NCBI GenBank assembly: GCA_018136815.1
Contig: CM030940.1
Coordinates: 2,587,915-2,651,914 of the forward strand
DNA from: Isochrysis galbana
Lineage: Eukaryota > Haptophyta > Isochrysidales > Isochrysidaceae
Direction: 5' to 3'
Length of the DNA stretch: 64,000 nucleotides
A program made the translations under genes and the position numbers. The notes below the pieces were generated by a model. It did no database searches. It was not told where the DNA came from and saw nothing but the letters and a program-made list of their open reading frames with translations. Positions 39,023-50,302 of this stretch are shown one piece after another; position 1 is the stretch's first letter, and every line of letters begins with the position of its first letter.

Positions 39023-39215
39023 CCCGCCCGCTGTTCGTGGTGATGCAGGGGTGTGACGTGGTGGCTCTTGTGCCCACCTGGCTAGGGGGTCATCCTGGCG
39101 CGGTCGCTTCGGCGACATCGGCGTCTCCATCAGTACTTCGTCCAGCGCGGCGAGGGCCGCGGCAGCGGGGGAGGGAGGCGGCGCGCGCTCCATGACCCTA
39201 TCAGTTTACTGATAG
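39023..39215 (-). mobile_element. LINE 5' end with terminal hairpin
   Basis: The hairpin CTATCAGTTTACTGATAG (39198-39215, perfect 8-bp stem) precedes GGGTCATGGAGCGCGC on the minus strand (ATG 39193-39191). The frame begins MERAPPPSPAAAALAALDEV and is cut after about 171 bases by the T tail of the plus-strand LINE ending at 39022, the same geometry as at 33410-33608. Confidence 0.75.
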
Positions 39216-39502
39216 TTGGTGTGGTGGGGCTCGATGTGTAGATAGATGAACATGGTAGAATACATTGGTCATATTTCGCTCGTCGGTCCACTCGTGCCTC
39301 GGGAACGACAGTGTGAGGGCCCAGCCCGTAGGCTACCCTCATGGGGATGCGTATCGGTTCGAAATTCAACCGCTGCCGGGTCGGAGGTCATCCCTGGTCG
39401 TTGGGTGCATGCACACACATAGACAACGTACATGGATACGAACATAGGCACAGGGCAGAGGTCAAGACATGAATGCGGCAACGACGATGCTTTCATCGTG
39501 CG
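39216..39502. other. Intergenic, nothing recognised
   Basis: No gene found; 3' flank of the transporter gene. Confidence 0.45.
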
Positions 39503-40855
39503 CTAACGATTCATGAGCGCAATCATCCCCACGAGCACCCATGTGCTTAATGCAGTAAATGCGATGGACACACTGCCTTGGTATTGCGTCACATCTTGCC
39601 GTTGTTCCACAGGAAAGGGCACAGCGGCGCGGCGATAGAGGAGAGGCGTGACGAGGCCGTCGACGAAGCGAGCTGTTGCTGCGGCAAGCACAAGCAAAAC
39701 GCCCGCCTCACCATGTGGGTTGGGGAGTCTTGAGGGTAGGCTACCTGTCACGAAGCCAACGACGATGAGCAAACAGGCACACATTAAAGCGAGAGTGAAG
39801 CCACAGTGCAAGGACGAAACACTAAGCCAAGCCGAAACGACGGAGCCGGCGAAGACGGCGACCGTGCTCAGCTCGGTCGCGTATCCGAGAAGCGTTCCTT
39901 TGGACGAGACGTCGTTGGCCAGACCAAGATCGTCCGTCACTGCAGCAGCTTGAGCTGCTGCAAAGGGTAGCAAGAAGCCCAACACAATCCAGCATATGAA
40001 TTGCACAAGAGCATTAGTGAACACGCAGACCATGACCTCTGGGTGCCAGGCAAAGTCTGGCAGAGCACACCACACACTAACATGTGCAGGATAGATCCCA
40101 TGGACGCTGCTGACATGCACGGCATCATGAAGCTCTTCAAGTTTCGACGAACGGCGCCGCCGCGAGAATAGGGCTAAAAAGGCAGCCGCCGAGGCTACAA
40201 CAAGAACCTGCAGTACCAAAAAATACATGTTGACACTGAAGCGTTCGCCCTCCCCAGGTTGCTGTATGAAGCCGAGGAATGCACACGAGAGAGAACTAAA
40301 ATTACCTCCAGCCAAAAGCCACGAGACACACGAAGGAGTAGAGGGAAAGCTTCGCATAACCCACGGCATAGCAGCCAATCTTTGTAGATTTGCGGCAAAC
40401 GATCCGAGGAATGCCGACACATGCAGAGCCCAGGACACACGCCCGCCGATGGTGGCGTGTGCCGCAACAGCAGCAAGCAAAAGTGATAGAGTCTGCATCA
40501 AGAGTGCTGCTCGAACCCATCCATCGACCGTCCAACGGTATGTTTGCTGAAGAGAATAGAAGACTGGAACAATTAGTGTCGCTGCAACGGTTCCCATTGT
40601 TGTGAGCGTGGCGCCCAGCGCCAGCCCCTCGGGTTGAGTCAACTCCAGTGATGCTGTCTCGACAGCAAGAGCTGGTGCCATCAGCCACCCAAGCCCCATA
40701 CCAAGCACGAAGTGCAAGCACTCATTGATCCTGGTCTCGGCTCGCACGGCTGAGCCTTTCACGTCTGGCACGTGCGACTGCGCAAGCTTAGCGTACGAGC
40801 GGCCATCGAAGCGTAGGTACTCTTGTGTAGGCCCGGCCGCAGAGGTTGCACTCAT
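39503..40855 (-). CDS. Multi-pass transporter, SLC52 riboflavin-transporter-like
   Basis: 450 residues from the ATG at 40855-40853 (MSATSAAGP); the frame is open further upstream to 41035, but that part is Arg/Gly-rich and probably leader. About ten hydrophobic helices. Features recalling eukaryotic riboflavin transporters (DUF1011/SLC52): the early NECLHFVLGMGLGWLMAPAL helix, an AGGNFSSLSCAFLGFIQQPG segment where SLC52 has QGLSALLPxxLALVQG, the VASAAAFLAL helix with a basic loop (SRRRRSS) after it, and a VFTNALVQFICWIVLGFLLP segment. It would import riboflavin across the plasma membrane. The match is by remembered motifs; another MFS-like family is possible. Divergent from the MATE gene at 41419, sharing about 560 bp of upstream DNA. 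Confidence 0.6.
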   Translation of the reverse strand: MSATSAAGPTQEYLRFDGRSYAKLAQSHVPDVKGSAVRAETRINECLHFVLGMGLGWLMAPALAVETASLELTQPEGLALGATLTTMGTVAATLIVPVFYSLQQTYRWTVDGWVRAALLMQTLSLLLAAVAAHATIGGRVSWALHVSAFLGSFAANLQRLAAMPWVMRSFPSTPSCVSWLLAGGNFSSLSCAFLGFIQQPGEGERFSVNMYFLVLQVLVVASAAAFLALFSRRRRSSKLEELHDAVHVSSVHGIYPAHVSVWCALPDFAWHPEVMVCVFTNALVQFICWIVLGFLLPFAAAQAAAVTDDLGLANDVSSKGTLLGYATELSTVAVFAGSVVSAWLSVSSLHCGFTLALMCACLLIVVGFVTGSLPSRLPNPHGEAGVLLVLAAATARFVDGLVTPLLYRRAAVPFPVEQRQDVTQYQGSVSIAFTALSTWVLVGMIALMNR

Positions 40856-41418
40856 CGCGGCTCCGCTAAGTGCTGTATGCAGCCCAGTCCAGCAAATTCT
40901 CTCCGCGTTGTCGGGTGTCCCGCACCTCCTCACGCACTCCACTTCCTCCGTGCTTCGACTCGTCCTCCCCCCCCTTCCTTTCTCCCTGCCCCCACCTCCC
41001 CTCTCCTTGGCCACGAATTCTGCCACCCGGTGCAATTATTTGCCTCGCTCGCTCACTCGCTCTCTTTCTCTCACGCACACGCCGCCGCCAAAAGGGCGAG
41101 AGAGACGGCAGGAGGCAGCGGGCAGCAGAGAGTGGACGGTGGACAGCGGACAGCGGACAATGCGACGGGCGACGGTGGACAGTAGATTTGTAAAGGAGTG
41201 GACCGCGGACTGTAGACAATAGGCAGCCGTAGGCACTACGTACAATAGAAGGGAAGACAGTCGCACGAGTAGTCAGTAAAGTAAGTACTCTTACAATAGG
41301 AGATGAGAGCGGGAACGAGCGACGAAAACGGGAGAGGGAGAGCTTCCTCCCTGCCCGCTGCGGACGTCCGACTGCTGCTGTAAGCGCCGAGTACGGCGGA
41401 GCAAGGCAGGGGAAAGGA
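40856..41418. promoter_or_regulatory. Shared upstream region of two divergent transporter genes
   Basis: Lies between the SLC52-like (minus) and MATE (plus) genes. Contains pyrimidine tracts (40950-41030) and purine-rich AGTGGACGGTGGACAGCGGACAGC-type repeats (41130-41220). No TATA box or defined operator could be named. Frames here are simple-sequence artefacts. Confidence 0.4.
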
Positions 41419-43291
41419 ATGGCCAGGCCCCGGGGGTTCCACCGCTCTGCGTTGCTATTGCTTTGTACGGCCGTGCCGATGGGCGCGCTTTTGCTGCCCA
41501 CGCCACCGGATGGACGCCGCCTGCCTCGATTGTCACGTGGCCGTCGTCGACAAGTAGCTTCAGCTAGTGTTCGGGCATGTGAAGCGGCCGCAAAGGCCAA
41601 CGCAACGCGTGCGGCCATTCTGCGCGAGATGGTAGGAATCGGAGCGCCGGCACTCGTTGGGCTAGCAATAGAGCCCGTGGCCTCTCTGGTTGACACTGCC
41701 TTCATGGGCCGCTGCTGCAGCGCAGTGCAGCTGGCCGGAGTCGGAGTTGGCATCAGCATCTTCAACGTCGTGGCGAAGGCCTTCAATTTTCTCTCCCCTG
41801 CGACCACGTCGCTCGTTGCCGCCGCGTCATCCTCAGGGGATGAGGCTGGTGCATTTAGTGACTCGATGGTCCGAGTCACCTCTGCCTCCCTCGCTGTAGC
41901 TGCCGGTCTGGGACTCACCGTGACTGCTGCACTCACTTTTAGCATTGGGAGCATCCTGGATGTCATCGTTCGCGTGCCGCCTTCAGACCCTCTACGAGCC
42001 TCCGCGCGAGGCTATCTCATATTTCGAGCACTTGCAGCTCCTGGTGTACTAGGGATGCTGTGCATGCAAGGTGCCTTCCGAGGGGCCCGTGACACAAAAA
42101 CTCCGCTTACGGCACTTGGGCTAATAACGTTGTCCAACGTGCTACTTGACGCTCTCTTCATTCCCCAAAAGTTTCTGGGCTGGGGGGCAGCAGGGGCAGC
42201 AGCAGCTACCACCATTGCTCAATACGCGGGCTTTGGCCTACTGTTCAGCTCGTTTCGTCGACGCTGCTCATCGATTGGTGTTGTCAAACCACCGTCATCA
42301 CCTTCCTTTCGGATATTCGGTCTGCCTGCGCCACGCCGTTCCGACTGCAGGCGCTTACTCTCCGCGGGCTCAGTGTTGACGTTGCGAACGCTGGCAGTTG
42401 TTTCTTCATTCTCTTATTCATCCCTCGCAGCCAGCGCTTTGGGCGCAGCCGAGGGAGCGGCTCATCAGATTTGCTTGCAAATTTGGTTGGCAAGCAGCCT
42501 TCTTGCCGATGCTGTCGCCATCGCAGCTCAAGCGCTTCTCGCTAGTTACTCTGCAATCGGGGAAATCGAAATGGCGAAGGTTTGTTTGGCCTGTGCGCTT
42601 GGCCTTGGTGTCGAGATGCCACGTCCCCTCTACTTCGCTTAGTGCAAGGGGTTTCATTTTGCTCAAGGATCACACACCGGCACCTTGCATGCATGATCTC
42701 GCAGATGGTGGTGGCCCTGACAGTCTCAGGCGGCGCGGCTATGGGTACAATCACGGCAGCCCTTCTCCATCTACACGGGCAAGCCGTTCTGTCGCTGTTT
42801 ACTTCCGACCCGGCAGTACTGGGCCTCGCGTTGTCAGCTTGGCCGGTCGTTGCGCTTTCACAGCCATTGACCACTCTAGCGTTCTCTTATGATGGATTAC
42901 TCTTCGGCGCAAACGATTTCAGATTTTGCGCACTCCTCATGGTGATATCCGCGCACTGCAATGATTGCCTGCGTTGGCTCCTAGACCTGCTCTGTCTTGC
43001 ACTCACCCGCCGTTCTCCAGGGCACCGTCTCGTGACCTGCTTCATATCTCAACACATCAATCTTTTTGAGTATGTTGGATTTCCTCCTGCTCGTTGTAGG
43101 TGATGTCCTCGGCGCCCGCTGCATTCATAATGCGGGCCCTTACTCCGCGTATGGGGCTGCGCGGTATTTGGGCAGGTCTTGCCTGCCTGATGACCTTAAG
43201 AGCGCTTCTAGCCGCGATCCGTATTTCTAGTCGCAGCGGGCCGTGGTCCATCTACAAGGATCCACGTAAAGGTTTGAGTGAGAGGTCATAA
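41419..43291 (+). CDS. MATE family efflux transporter, three exons, probably plastid or endomembrane
   Basis: Exons 41419-42579, 42705-42941 and 43100-43291 join in phase 0 to 529 residues. Introns: 42580-42704 (GTTTGT to CGCAG) and 42942-43099 (GTGATA to TTGTAG). MATE features: IGAPALVGLAIEPVASLVDT at the first helix with a TAFMGR end, GAFRGARDTKTPL, the LFTSDPAVL segment after helix 8, PVVALSQPLTTLAFSYDGLL and GANDFRF, and a terminal GLRGIWAGLACLM. Reading straight through exon 1 would stop at 42642 and lose the last four helices, so the splicing is well supported. The N-terminus has a signal-peptide-like helix (ALLLLCTAVPMGALLLP) followed by a basic stretch, as in proteins of secondary plastids. 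Likely a proton- or sodium-driven exporter of organic cations or metabolites. Confidence 0.87.
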
Positions 43292-43524
43292 GTACTTCTT
43301 GAAGCGTGGCCCTCGGCTCTCGGACCATGCTTTTGGACAAAGCCTTTCTTGAGCAACATTTGCGCGATGTTCTCTCCTGCTCAGATTGATTACGACCTCC
43401 CCGCCATCCCCGCTCAACCGCACGGCGTCTTCGTATCTTGCAACTAGTAGCTAGCAATTTACCATCTATGAACCAAGAGCTCTAGCGCCTGCTCTCACTC
43501 CTCTCGCCTACGACTACAGCTGAG
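43292..43524. other. Intergenic, 3' flank of MATE gene
   Basis: No feature recognised. Confidence 0.45.
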
Positions 43525-44996
43525 ATTACTTTACTACAAACGGATTATAAGATCCTAGCTAAAGTTCTATCGAACAGATTAAAGACCTCTATACACACAA
43601 TAGTATCTAGAGAACAAGTCGGCTTTGTGCCCAGGCGCATGATAGGAGAAGCTACACATTTGCTCAAACTAGTCCAGGGCTTCCTGGACGACACGGACGA
43701 CGGGGGCCTCGCCCTAGCTATTGATTGGGAAAAGGCCTTCGATCGAGTTAGTTGGGACTATTAGCTCACAAAGCAGCCAAAGCGTTTGGCTTCGGCCCGG
43801 GGTACTCGAAATGGCTCCGGATCCTTACCAACATCGATGCGCTACCGACACGATGGATAAAAGCGAACGGCAAACGAAGTAAACCATTCACCATCACCAT
43901 ACACTGTGGCATGCCCCAGGGCTGCCCACTCTCCCACTCGCCTTTCTGTTAGTAGCCGAGGGGCTCACACGGCTAGTAAACGCAGACACCCGGATGACGG
44001 GGATACGCCTGGGGCGAAGCGAAATTAGGCTCACCTAATTCGCAGACGACACGCAAATATTAGCCGACTCTTACAACTCAGTAACGCGAGCGCTGCACCT
44101 ATTAGAACAATATGGTAGGGCCACGGGAGCACGAGTGAATAAGGCCAAAAGCGTACTGATAAGAATGGGGGCACTTAGGAGAAAAACCATTCCGAAACAT
44201 CTCGCGGCGCTTAAGACGCTAGGCGAGGGCGAATACGCGACCATTCTGGGAGTCCCCTTCTGGGAGGGCCAAGAATCCGACGTCTTTTGGGAAAAACTCT
44301 ATGCGAAACTAAAGAAAAAGATCGCCTCCTGGCAAGGGATCAAAAATCTCTCTATACACGGAAGAGCGCTTCTCGCCAATTTCATTATCTACGGCACCCC
44401 CAGGTACTGGCTGTCCACGAGCATTCCGCCCGGCCCCCTGGTTAGGGGCCTCACCCCGCCGAAATCACACTGCTCCATGCGCACCCACAAGGCCGCCCAG
44501 CGCCCAGGGAAGGAAACCCAAACTTAAGAAACCGCTAGAACTCGGCGCCCCCTCATTCACATAGAGAACGAAAAAGGTAGTCTACAGCTGAGCGAAAACT
44601 TTAGCCTCGTGGCGAAAGCACTCGGTCTTGCCGAAAGGCTCGCATAACACAACGAAACACTCCGCTTTGACAGACCATCTGTGGATGCGCGATAGATGAT
44701 CATACGTCACAGCACGAGAAACAACACAGCACCCAGCAGCGATGAAACCCTTTAACAACCTTAAGATAAACAGGTCACTCAACAGCACCCAGGAGGAAGC
44801 TGAGAACATGCCGCTGAGGACAAGTGACAGGTGCACCCCGCTCTGCTCGGACCCCCCGCACGACCCGAGCCCCGAAGTAGTGCACGAGGGGAGTTGCCGC
44901 AAGGCGGGGAGTGAGGGTGAGGAAGGGAAAAGGGCGTGGCTACGAGGATGTGACCCAGTGCCACGTGTGAGGCGAGAATATTACAAGGTTTTTTTT
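43525..44996 (+). pseudogene. Degenerate LINE with internal deletion
   Basis: Starts in the reverse transcriptase (TLLQTDYKILAKVLSNRL) and runs through GFVPRRMIGEATHLLKL, AIDWEKAFDRVSW, HCGMPQGCPLSH, an FADD-equivalent region with an upstream stop, and YGTPRYWLSTS. It then jumps directly to the C-terminal segment (MRTHKAAQ), losing about 1.6 kb present in the full LINE. Several stops and frameshifts (for example after 43758). The 3' UTR has GTAGTGCACGAGGGG, the GCC-GCAA-GGC motif and GGCGAGAATATTACAAGG plus eight T (44989-44996). An old, inactive copy. Confidence 0.88.
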
Positions 44997-45516
44997 CAGC
45001 TTCAGCTTCAGTTTCAGCAGTTGTTTTTGTTTTATTATTATTATCTATAGTCCTCATTCGTCATTCTAGCCCGGTCACTCACTAGGGGGGTGCGAAGGGC
45101 ACCATCTGTAATGGGCAAACGAAGGCCTAAATAAGCTCCCTATAGGTTCCGGTATGGGAGATCAGCAAAAAAAACCGGGGGTCTTCCGGCAAAATTTTCG
45201 AAAAATACCCGATTTCAGGCCTCTGACGGCCGTGCGGAAATATATGTCAGGCCCCCCTCCGGTATTATTTTACCGATGGCCTTCATGCGCGCCTCTCGCA
45301 GCGAAACACGAAACCATGGGCATCGGCAGCTGACCCGGACCAAAGATCCTGGTTCTATACACACAGCAATATATTTTCACTATGTTTTTATGGACTTGAA
45401 CGCGTACGTAAGTATCGCAAAAACTAAAGACGCTAACCGCTAAAAACACCAAGGGCTCGAGAACCCAACTTCGACCCGCGACCGGGGGCGCCACGAGGCC
45501 GTTCGAGTCACCGCTC
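44997..45516. other. Intergenic, nothing recognised
   Basis: CAGCTT/TTATTA microsatellites (44997-45045). A TTCGAGTC box at about 45504 recalls a polymerase III B box, but no A box fits. No gene. Confidence 0.45.
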
Positions 45517-45897
45517 ACCATATGGATGCCACCTCCCACATCCCTCGCGAGGCGCTTGAGCTTGGGCTCCTCACCAGCTGGCAGCCATTGCGAGGCCGAC
45601 AGCCGGCGATCGGCCGACGCGGAACCTCCGCGTTTCTTATGGGGATTCGCCCGACATTCACTGCTTTGATTCCCTCACGCGCGCAATCCTCCCATTCTCC
45701 CAAAATAGACCTCCATGGGCCGGACAAGGCGGGGGAGTCACTCACCGACGCCATGGATTTTCGTGGGGTAGAGGGGGTTCGCGGGGGGGGGGGGGGGGAG
45801 GGGGGGCAGGTAAGGGGGGTCCCTGGGGAATCCTTGGACACCCAGGAGGGATGGAAAATAGTTGTTAAAAAGCGTGAGTGACCGGCCTAGTCATTCG
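45517..45897 (-). repeat. Dispersed repeat A, copy 2
   Basis: Inverted relative to 24467-24838 with the same end sequences. It stops directly beside the hAT target-site duplication (45898), so the hAT element inserted next to it. Confidence 0.8.
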
Positions 45898-45905
45898 ACC
45901 GGAGG
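45898..45905. repeat. hAT target-site duplication, left
   Basis: ACCGGAGG, identical to 48414-48421. Confidence 0.95.
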
Positions 45906-48413
45906 CAAAGATGTCTCATCAGTACTGTTATAAGCTTACAGTGTCAGTAACAGCTCTGTTTTGCCAAATCACTGATATCAGTTATCAGCTCTGAGGTGGG
46001 AAAACAAAACTCACTCTAGAGGCTCTTTACTTTCGATTTTTTTACTTTTTATGAAGTCTGTATATGTGCCGTCGCGACGCGGGGTGCGTCGCCGCTGCCC
46101 GGGGGGTGCTGCTCGCTCGCTCTCGCTGGCAGTCTGGGCTCAGGGCAGTGGCAGCATCATGGATGGAGGCAGTGGCAGCACTGGCGATGGCGCGCTGGGA
46201 GAGGGAGAGGCAGGCGCGCTGATCGCATGGGGCCGCGCGCGCATCGCGAGCCTTGAGGGCACCCAGCTGGAATGGTCGACAGTCGATGAGGTAGCCGGTC
46301 GCTCGCACTCCGTGAAGAAGAAGCAGTGCCTCTTCTGTGGCCTGTACTTCACTGGAGGGCCGAGCCAGATCAGGTGCCACCTCGATGGGTCGCTCAAGCC
46401 GCGAAGCATTCGGCTGTGCACGCCAGCAGCGGCTTGGAAAGAGCGGCACGCGCAGGTGGTCGCGGAGCTGCGCAAGCGGCGCTCGGAGCAAAAAGCCACG
46501 ATGGAGTTGGAGGTAGAGAAGGAGGCAGCCAGGCAGGAGCGGCGCGTGGCGGCAGCCTCGAAACACTTTGGAGCGGTTGCCCCATCGCAGGTCGCAGAGG
46601 CGTGGCTGAAGGTTGTGATCAAGAAGGCCTTGCCGCTCAACATTTTCGACGATCCGGATTTTCGAGAAGCTGTGTGCGTCACGGCAAAAAGTGGTAAGCA
46701 AATGTATGATAGCGATGGGCCTGTCTTGCCCCATCGTCTTAAAATGACCTCTAAAGTTCTCCCGGCGTTCGACGCCGCTCTCAACACACGGGTCAGGGCC
46801 AAGGTGATGGGGCTGGCCCATATCACTGGCCTCGTACTTATCTCGGATGGCTGGACCAGTGTCCAGTGTCCAAAACCGGCCGATCGTCAACGCGTTGGCT
46901 AGCATCCCTGCTGGGTCCTACTTTTTGGAGGCGATCGACACATCCGGAGAGACTAAGGACGCCGCCTTCATAGCAAAATTCATCCTCAAGCACATTGATT
47001 CCTTTGAGCCAGGTCTTGTGGTGGGCGTTTGCATGGACGGGGCCTGTAAAGCAGCGTTCCCGCTCATCCAGGTAAAGGCCCCGCATGTCTTGACCTTTAT
47101 TTGTCCAGCTCATTCGATAGACAATTTCATGAAGAATGTATTCTCGGACAAGCCAACGATTCGAGTGAAAGGCCTCGATCGTGAATTTGATTGGGGGGAG
47201 GATGAGTTCAGCAAATGCGTGGATTGTGTCTGGGACGTCGTGAAGTTTATCATATATCATCAGAAACCGTTGGCGCGATACCGGGAGCTTGCTAAGGAGA
47301 TTCCCCCTGAGAGTAGGCCTAAGGGTGGGACTGAGCTCGTGCGCTTTTGTGAGACACGCTTTGCCTCTAAGCTCCTCATGCTCATGCGCTTCAAGAATGT
47401 CCATCCCATCTTGGACAAGCTCGTTATTGACCAGGTGTTTACTGCGTGGCTCTCGAAGCAAAGCCGGGATGTGAGAGATAAAGGAGCTGAAGTCAAACGT
47501 TGCATTAGAGATGACAGCCTTCAAGACACAGTTTCGATGTGCATCACCATTTTGGAGCCAGCCCTTCGAATGTTGCGACTCACTGATGGCAAGGAGGGAG
47601 CAATGCTGGGAAAAGTCTACGGTTACATGCTGCAACTCGATTCGTTTTACGGCAATACTATTCCTAATGTGCCAGAGAGAATTCGTCGCAAGATACAGCA
47701 CACCATATTCATGGCCCGATGGGAGTACTTCCATGTTTCTGCAATGACTGCGGCATACCGCTTTGAGCCAGAATTTTGCCGGCGCGACTTTTCCACATCT
47801 GAGATGCAAGAGGTGAAACAGGTTTTGCGCCAGATGTCGAACGATGAGCATCCGTTACCTGTTCTGCTCGCTGAGCTTGCAGATTTTGAAGAGGCTCTTG
47901 CAGTAGGTACACACGACTTGACCGATGATTGTGCTTTCTCATCGTACGCCAAGAATATGGCGTCCTACAAATGGGCAAAGATCTACCTCGCGCCTTGGAA
48001 ACATCTTCGTTGGGCGGCGATGCGCCTGCTTTCGATGGACTGCTCCGCATCAGGGTGCGAGCATTCTTGGTCTGTTGAAGGTTGGATCCACTCAAAGAAG
48101 CGCAATAGACTCGGCCAAAGGACGGTGGACAGGCTTGTGCGAGCTCACACAAATCTCTTGATGGAATCCCAGCTTGCTGAGTGGGAGAGCAAGGTGCTGC
48201 CTTGGGAGTTGGAAATGATTCCTGACGAGCCAGAGGACTCTGACGAGAGCGATGACGAGGCCTGAATGTGGAGTGTGGAGGTGAGGAGTTTTGTTTTTGA
48301 GGCTTCGCATAGAGAGGGGAGTTTTGTTTTTGAGGCTTGCGAGCTGATATGAGTACTGATATCGGTGCGAGCTCCAAATCCATGAGAGCTCGCAAGCTGA
48401 CGAGACATCTTTG
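45906..48413 (+). mobile_element. Complete hAT transposon
   Basis: 2508 bp with imperfect terminal inverted repeats (CAAAGATGTCTCATCAG on the left; the complement of the right end reads CAAAGATGTCTCGTCAG, one mismatch in 17) and a perfect 8-bp duplication, the diagnostic length for hAT. Subterminal AGTACTG and GATATCAG motifs occur at both ends. It carries one transposase gene (46159-48265) broken once. The intact ends imply recent movement. Confidence 0.95.
46159..48265 (+). pseudogene. hAT transposase, frameshifted by a 7-bp tandem duplication
   Basis: The frame begins at ATG 46159 (or 46051 further upstream). N-terminal BED-type finger (KKQCLFCGLYFTGGPSQIRC), a basic helix, then the DUF659/catalytic region (LISDGWTS). 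At 46858-46871 the 7-mer AGTGTCC is present twice in tandem; the reading frame shifts there and the old frame ends at 46902. The second frame is continuous from 46847 to TGA 48265: an FICPAHSIDNFMKNV segment, a long helical insertion domain, and a hAT dimerisation domain (APWKHLRWAAMRLLSMDCSA then GCEHSWSVEGWIHS). Apart from the duplication no defect was seen, so the copy is very young or the duplication is an assembly error. Confidence 0.9.
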
Positions 48414-48421
48414 ACCGGAGG
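48414..48421. repeat. hAT target-site duplication, right
   Basis: ACCGGAGG, the partner of 45898-45905. Confidence 0.95.
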
Positions 48422-48836
48422 CCGACCACATCCGTCCCTCGCTGTATCTGCACGGCCTGGATGATCAAGAAGTTGTTTTTTTTGTTTCTGCAGGCGCTGG
48501 AATCTAGGCTTATATGTCATATGTATGTTCTTATGTTGTACTGTGTAGTGTCGTAGTTTTGTTGTGGGCGCCGGTGCTACTAAAAATGGAACGCGCAAAT
48601 GAAGAAAAGAAAAAGAGGAAGGGTCTGCTCGTCTGCTCGCGGTCCCGCGCCGACCTCCAACTAGAAAACTCCGAGCGCAGAGACACGTGCTTCTGCCGCA
48701 GGCGCGCGCGGGCCCCCCATGGCTCGTCCCGACTGGCAGCACCATTGATGGGGTGGGCCCACGCCTGCGGTGCCGGCGCCAATCACTGAGCGTCTGCACC
48801 CCTCGATTGCAGGCACTCCACCTTTCTCACCCCATC
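48422..48836. other. Intergenic and 5' leader of RPS10
   Basis: No gene. A possible leader intron acceptor (CGATTGCAG, 48803-48811) lies 25 bases before the RPS10 ATG, as is common for ribosomal protein genes, but the donor could not be fixed. Confidence 0.4.
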
Positions 48837-49412
48837 ATGCTCATCACAAAGAAGAACAGACTTGCGATCCTCTCCTACCTCTTCAAGGGTGCGCAGTACA
48901 TGCCCGCCTCTCTTTCCTGCGCAGCCACTACTCGGTAGTATGGGCTCACACTCGCCCTTTCCACAATATATCACATGAATCACGTGCTGTTGGTTCCTTC
49001 GTATGCAGAGGGCGTGGTCGTCGCCGAGAAGACCACTGGGCACACCAACCGTAAGGCCTTGATCAATCACCCGGAGATTGAGGGTGTCAGGAACTTGGAG
49101 GTCATCAAGCTGATGCAGTCGCTCACGTCCAAGGAGCTTGTTTCTGAGCGCTTCTCCTGGAAGCATTACTACTGGTTCCTCAACGATGAGGGCATCGAGT
49201 ATCTGCGCGAGTACCTCAACATCCCAGAGGATGTTGTGCCGAACACTCTGAAGAAGTCCACCAAGCCTGCCCCACCTCCAGGCCGTGCACCTGAGGCCGA
49301 GCGTGGCCCGCCGCGTGGCGACCGCGATGGTTACCGCCGTGGTCCGCCCGGTGGTGACCGCGAGGGCTACCGCGGCTTCGGCCGTGGGGGTGGCGCGCCA
49401 CGCCCTCAGTAA
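48837..49412 (+). CDS. RPS10: 40S ribosomal protein S10 (eS10), one intron
   Basis: Exons 48837-48888 and 49009-49412 join in phase 1 to 151 residues. The first exon encodes [17 protein letters not shown], matching the conserved MLMPKKNRxAIYELLFK start of eS10. The intron (GTGCGC to ATGCAG, 120 bp) is needed because the direct frame stops. The core has [20 protein letters not shown], then [20 protein letters not shown] and [12 protein letters not shown], all hallmarks of the plectin/S10 domain. The C-terminal tail is Gly/Arg-rich (RGG-like, with FGRGGG), as in other eukaryotes. Component of the small subunit head near the mRNA entry. Unusual only in its mid-loop ([19 protein letters not shown]). 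Confidence 0.95.
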
Positions 49413-50159
49413 GTCCTTGCATTCCTCAGCATTCGTATAGTGGGTGGAGGCAGTGAATTCTGCAGTTGCACCTCATCCTGCACCTGTTATGGCCACTGCA
49501 AGACGGTTCTCTCACTAGCCCGCGCAGTACCTTCCAATGGGTGTAGGCACGTCCCTTGCGAGGGGTGCTGTTCGCCTGTTGGTCGGGCGGGGCCAGAGCA
49601 GAGGCTGTGACACGTGCACTATGTGTTTTCTTGTGGGAGCGGACAAGGCTTATTGACTAGAGAACTTGCAGGTTTGTTTTCTCTCTATATCGTGTGCGAT
49701 TGGGTGTGCTCCATTGCGTGCAGAGCACTGACGTATTAATTCTTCGCTAATGGAGAAAAAGGCATGTTGCGTTAGGGGGAGCGCTCGAACGCCCTCCATG
49801 CCTCACGACACGCTCTATTCTTAGAACGTGTCTCCCCTCCCGGCGCCCCGCTCTTCCCTCTCCTCTCTCTCCGCGCCCGCATGCAGCCAAGATCCCTTCC
49901 TTGCGCTTTCCCATATAATCCCGGTCCTCCCCTTGTTTCCTTGGCCAGCGAGGGTCGGGGTTTTCCCGCGCCTCGCCCCCTCCCTGCCCCGCCAGTGCCC
50001 CCTCCCTCTCGTCCATATCTTCTATCCTTTCCCTGTTATTAAGGTTTTCCGTCCCCCCTTCCCCCCCCGTGTCTATCTTGCCCCGTACTTGTCTTCCCAG
50101 CGCTATCGCTCCGGAGCACCCTCTGTCCCCTCGTCCCTCTCGTGTGTTCCCGTCCGCCG
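49413..50159. other. Intergenic, pyrimidine-rich
   Basis: 3' flank of RPS10 followed by a C/T-rich stretch (49835-50110). No gene recognised. Confidence 0.45.
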
Positions 50160-50269
50160 TGTACCGTCATGCAAATAGGCGGAGGGGGCATGTAAGGGCG
50201 GCGTCGTAACAGAGACGGGGAAACCTAGAACTAGTAGGCGTGGAGCCCAGAATCTTCAGATGTTTTTTT
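50160..50269 (+). repeat. Retroelement 3' end, family 2
   Basis: GGGCGGCGTCGTAACAGAGA then GGAGCCCAGAATCTTCAGATG and seven T (50263-50269). Short, 5' limit approximate. Confidence 0.65.
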
Positions 50270-50302
50270 AAAAATTATTTTCCCTCTTCCTCCCCCTCAT
50301 TG

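Noticed and set aside
45420-45530. tRNA gene suggested by TTCGAGTC
   Set aside because: No matching A box at the right spacing and no cloverleaf could be drawn on either strand.
48092-48799. Minus-strand frame of 235 codons opposite the hAT and RPS10 leader
   Set aside because: It crosses the hAT terminus and target-site duplication, so it cannot be one old gene, and it has no recognisable domain.
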